A DNA stretch of 64,000 nucleotides from NCBI GenBank assembly GCA_963665265.2, contig OY762224.2:2294001-2358000 (forward strand). Reading direction: 5' to 3'. Below are positions 62,207 through 64,000 of this stretch, in pieces (the first letter of the stretch is position 1; each line of letters begins with the position of its first letter). The notes beneath the pieces were generated by a model. It was given only the letters and a program-made list of their open reading frames with translations, searched no databases and was not told the DNA's origin. The stretch comes from CAXXHQ01 sp963665265. Its GTDB lineage: Bacteria; Planctomycetota; Planctomycetia; Pirellulales; Thermoguttaceae. The translations under genes and the position numbers were made by a program.

Positions 62207-62287
62207 ACGCCTGCTTTTTTTCGCCGCGTCGCTAGGTTATATTGAGACTGGATGGAACGCAACTTTTCAGATACGGGGATTAATGCC

Positions 62288-62944
62288 ATGAACTGCCCTG
62301 CTTGCGGCGTGGAAGTCTTTGCGGAAGCGGTCTTTTGCCACAAATGCGGTCAACGCCTTACCGATCCTGGTCAAGCCGAGGCGGCCGAAGCGCAGACGGC
62401 GTCCTCGGGAGCGAACGCGTTTACGGATGCGGCCGCTCGACAATCCGTCGCTCCGAACGAGTCGGAACGCATCCTGTGGCAAGGCGGCTACTCGCCTAGA
62501 GCGATGTTCGGCCATTGGATCGTCGCGGCCGTCGTCACCGTAGTTCTCCTCGTCGTAGGCGCCATTTTCGTTCGCACCGGAATTACCTGGGCGATTCTTG
62601 TTGCGGCCGTGCTTCTAATGTGGCTCTACAACGCCGTCATGCTCGGCTACCGAAAATTGGGGGCGGCCTACGTCCTTTCGACGCAACGTTTCACCCACGA
62701 GTCGGGAATCCTCCGGCGAACCACCGACCGCATCGAGACGCTCGACATCGACGACGTAACCTTCGAACAGAGCATCTTTGAACGATTCTTCGACGTCGGC
62801 ATGATCCGCATCGCCTCGTCGGACCGCACGCATCCGGTATTAGTTTTGCCGGGCATCGCCCATGTTCGTGAGGTGGCTAATCAGATTGACGACGCCCGAC
62901 GCACCGAGCGCCGCAAACGCGGCCTGCATATCGAACAGATTTAG
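62288..62944 (+). CDS. Zinc-ribbon and bacterial PH-domain membrane protein
   Basis: 218 residues from the ATG at 62288 (the frame opens at 62252 without further similarity). An N-terminal zinc ribbon CPACGVEVFAEAVFCHKCG (two CxxC), an Ala-rich linker, a membrane hairpin (WIVAAVVTVVLLVVGAIFVR; WAILVAAVLLMWLYNAVMLG), then a bPH_2/YdbT-like domain (YVLSTQRFTHESGILRRTTD, DIDDVTFEQSIFERFFDVGM, ILVLPGIAHVREVANQI-like end). Role unknown; a membrane-associated scaffold is likely. Confidence 0.82.
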   Translation: MNCPACGVEVFAEAVFCHKCGQRLTDPGQAEAAEAQTASSGANAFTDAAARQSVAPNESERILWQGGYSPRAMFGHWIVAAVVTVVLLVVGAIFVRTGITWAILVAAVLLMWLYNAVMLGYRKLGAAYVLSTQRFTHESGILRRTTDRIETLDIDDVTFEQSIFERFFDVGMIRIASSDRTHPVLVLPGIAHVREVANQIDDARRTERRKRGLHIEQI

Positions 62945-62988
62945 CGACGGCTTTTCATATACGACAATAGGTTCTTCGGGAAACACAA

Positions 62989-63138
62989 ATGGACGGTCTC
63001 ACATCCGTTATTCTTTTGGGTTACATGGGTATTGGCATAATCTACTTATTTAAAATTTCCAAAACGGTTGCCGAAGATAATCGAAAGATATTGGCTTTAC
63101 TAAACGACATTCGTGATAAGATTGCGTCGCGCGAGTAG
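62989..63138 (+). CDS. Small membrane peptide, 49 residues
   Basis: ATG at 62989, stop TAG 63136-63138. One membrane helix (LTSVILLGYMGIGIIYLF) followed by an amphipathic charged helix (ISKTVAEDNRKILALLNDIR) is the layout of many real small membrane proteins, and the frame is free of rare features. GGGAAACAC upstream is a weak ribosome binding site. It lies 44 bp after the PH-domain gene, so possibly the same transcript. Confidence 0.5.
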   Translation: MDGLTSVILLGYMGIGIIYLFKISKTVAEDNRKILALLNDIRDKIASRE

Positions 63139-63140
63139 TT

Positions 63141-63161
63141 TGTAGGGCGGGACGCCGTCCC
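63141..63161 (+). repeat. GTAGGG-type palindromic element 3
   Basis: TGTAGGGC followed by GGGACGCCGTCCC, beginning three bases after the small membrane peptide's stop. Same GTAGGG-plus-palindrome plan as the elements at 44758 and 54929. Confidence 0.55.
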
Positions 63162-63261
63162 ACCAAGAATAAAACCTTGCGCGATCTCCGAGCGCCGCCG
63201 ACTTCGGCCCTCTCCAATAAACCACCTCCGAGGTTTTGTTACCGAACCTCGTGTAAATGCG

Positions 63262-63321
63262 GATTGCGCGAAGAGCGAGGAGGAGGCTGAACGAAAAACG
63301 ACGCTGATTTTCGCTAAAACG
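63262..63321 (-). repeat. Degenerate fragment of the 13.8-18.3 kb repeat family
   Basis: On the minus strand the order GCGAAAATCAGCG, CGTTTTTCGTTC, CCTCCTCGCTCTTCGCG parallels AAATCAGCGCCGATTAGCG and TTCCTTCTCCTCCGCG of copies A-C, and the shadow translation (ENQRRFSFSLLLALRAIRI) parallels that of the repeats (VNQRRLAFLLLLALRVLRV). It lies about 100 bp downstream of the Imm53 gene. Confidence 0.55.
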
Positions 63322-63423
63322 GAAAGCGATCGGACAGCCTGAAACAAGCGGCACGATTTCTGACGGTCAATAAATTGTTTAATGCCTTAGCGTGTTTGAA
63401 AACCACTCCGCCGACGAATTCGA

Positions 63424-63719
63424 CTATGACGCCCAGGTTGTAAAAACCTGAATGATTTCGGACAGGTTCTTCGGGCCTCCAAAACCGGTGAACTTGCTGT
63501 TTTCAATTTTGCAAAACACCCAGTCGTTTTTCGCCCGCTCAATTTTAATCGAGTGAAATTCCTTGTGTTCTAACGGCGTGTCAGATAGATCAACGCTTAG
63601 GGTCCACCTCGGATTATCGAGGGTTCCAATTTGCACCCGTAAGTGTGTTCCCAATCACCATCGCATGTGAGAGCGAACCATTCTTGCAAGGCAGATAATG
63701 GAGTCATAGTATTTCTCAT
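63424..63719 (-). pseudogene. Imm53-family immunity protein, frameshifted
   Basis: The first frame starts at ATG 63717-63719 (or 63705-63707) and gives LQEWFALTCDGDWEHTYG, the characteristic Imm53 N-terminus. The match then continues in the next frame as VQIGTLDNPRW through FTGFGGPKNLSEIIQVFTTW to the TAG at 63424. One extra G in a GGG run (~63610) would restore a single ~95-residue protein of normal length. Imm53 proteins neutralise toxins of RHS/polymorphic systems. No toxin gene is next to it. Either a recent inactivation or a one-base sequence error. Confidence 0.8.
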
Positions 63720-63869
63720 TCTCCGGCACCGCTTGGTTGGCTTTGCGAATGCACGGAGGAGCAGTGCAGTCAGCGCACTAGCAGCGGAGCCTGGTAACGA
63801 GGAGCAACGGCTTCTCGGAACGCGCGGAGGGCGATTCTTACGGCTAGCGAGCGAGGGCGTTCCGCGGAC

Positions 63870-64000
63870 TTAATCAGGCACCCACAGTTTCGACCCGCCG
63901 GTCGATCCGCCGCTTGGCGGCGCGGCCGCGTCGGGAGTCCAAAGTCCGCCCGTATCGGCGGCTGGTTGGGGAGTGGCCGAAGCCATCCCTCCTTGCTGAC
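63870..64000 (-). CDS. C-terminal end of an unidentified protein
   Basis: An open frame enters from the right edge and ends at TAA 63870-63872. The visible ~42 residues are Gly/Ala/Pro-rich, with GGLWTPDAAAPP and the terminal GGSTGGSKLWVPD, a low-complexity tail. The family cannot be told from this part. Confidence 0.45.
   Translation of the reverse strand, partial: QQGGMASATPQPAADTGGLWTPDAAAPPSGGSTGGSKLWVPD

Overview
The window looks like chromosomal DNA of a planctomycete of the Pirellulales type, with mid-range GC. I infer this from the gene content: DUF1571, DUF1844 and DUF5117-type proteins, a planctomycete polysaccharide-export lipoprotein, GATase-like membrane proteins, a bacterial microcompartment (BMC) redox pair, KdsB, and many secreted proteins of unknown function. 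I found no rRNA, tRNA, CRISPR array or intact transposase.

Layout. 1-26 kb: two copies of a Wza-like export lipoprotein gene sit in opposite orientation, each inside a 1,216-bp perfect inverted repeat (440-1655 and 25145-26360), bracketing 23.5 kb. Between them lie a tandem pair of large membrane proteins, an ADP-forming acyl-CoA synthetase, an ImmA/IrrE-like protease, rimO, a repeat array (13.8-18.35 kb), DUF1844 and two secreted proteins. In the repeat array, three copies of a non-coding repeat alternate with unrelated AT-rich genes. Two of the copies end in an identical remnant of an RHS-repeat protein, which suggests displaced polymorphic-toxin cassettes.

27-40 kb: a MacB/LolD-type ABC exporter; a fusion of TsaC with a YwlE-like arginine phosphatase, followed by rpiB (the ywlC-ywlE-ywlF order of Bacillus, here with two genes fused); secreted GH29 fucosidase and GH28 polygalacturonase; and a large TPR protein. 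40-53 kb: a hydrolase, a methyltransferase, a strongly predicted orphan small RNA (~41978-42080), an STAS/HATPase partner-switch pair, DsbD, a zinc metalloprotease, an MBL-fold hydrolase, a DUF1571 protein and kdsB.

53-64 kb: a radical SAM/SPASM protein; a PduS-like/PduT-like microcompartment redox pair; TatA; and two tandem KimA-type potassium transporters, each preceded by its own ydaO-type (c-di-AMP) riboswitch. The second riboswitch is close to consensus and the first has a diverged core. The window ends with a PH-domain protein, a 49-residue membrane peptide, a frameshifted Imm53 immunity gene beside a degenerate copy of the same repeat family, and the 3' end of another gene.

The strongest biological signals are the doubled c-di-AMP riboswitch/KimA locus, the RHS/repeat cassette array with its echo at the Imm53 gene, the perfect inverted repeat able to flip 23.5 kb, and the orphan sRNA with C-rich loops. 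All calls come from reading the sequence. No database search was run.
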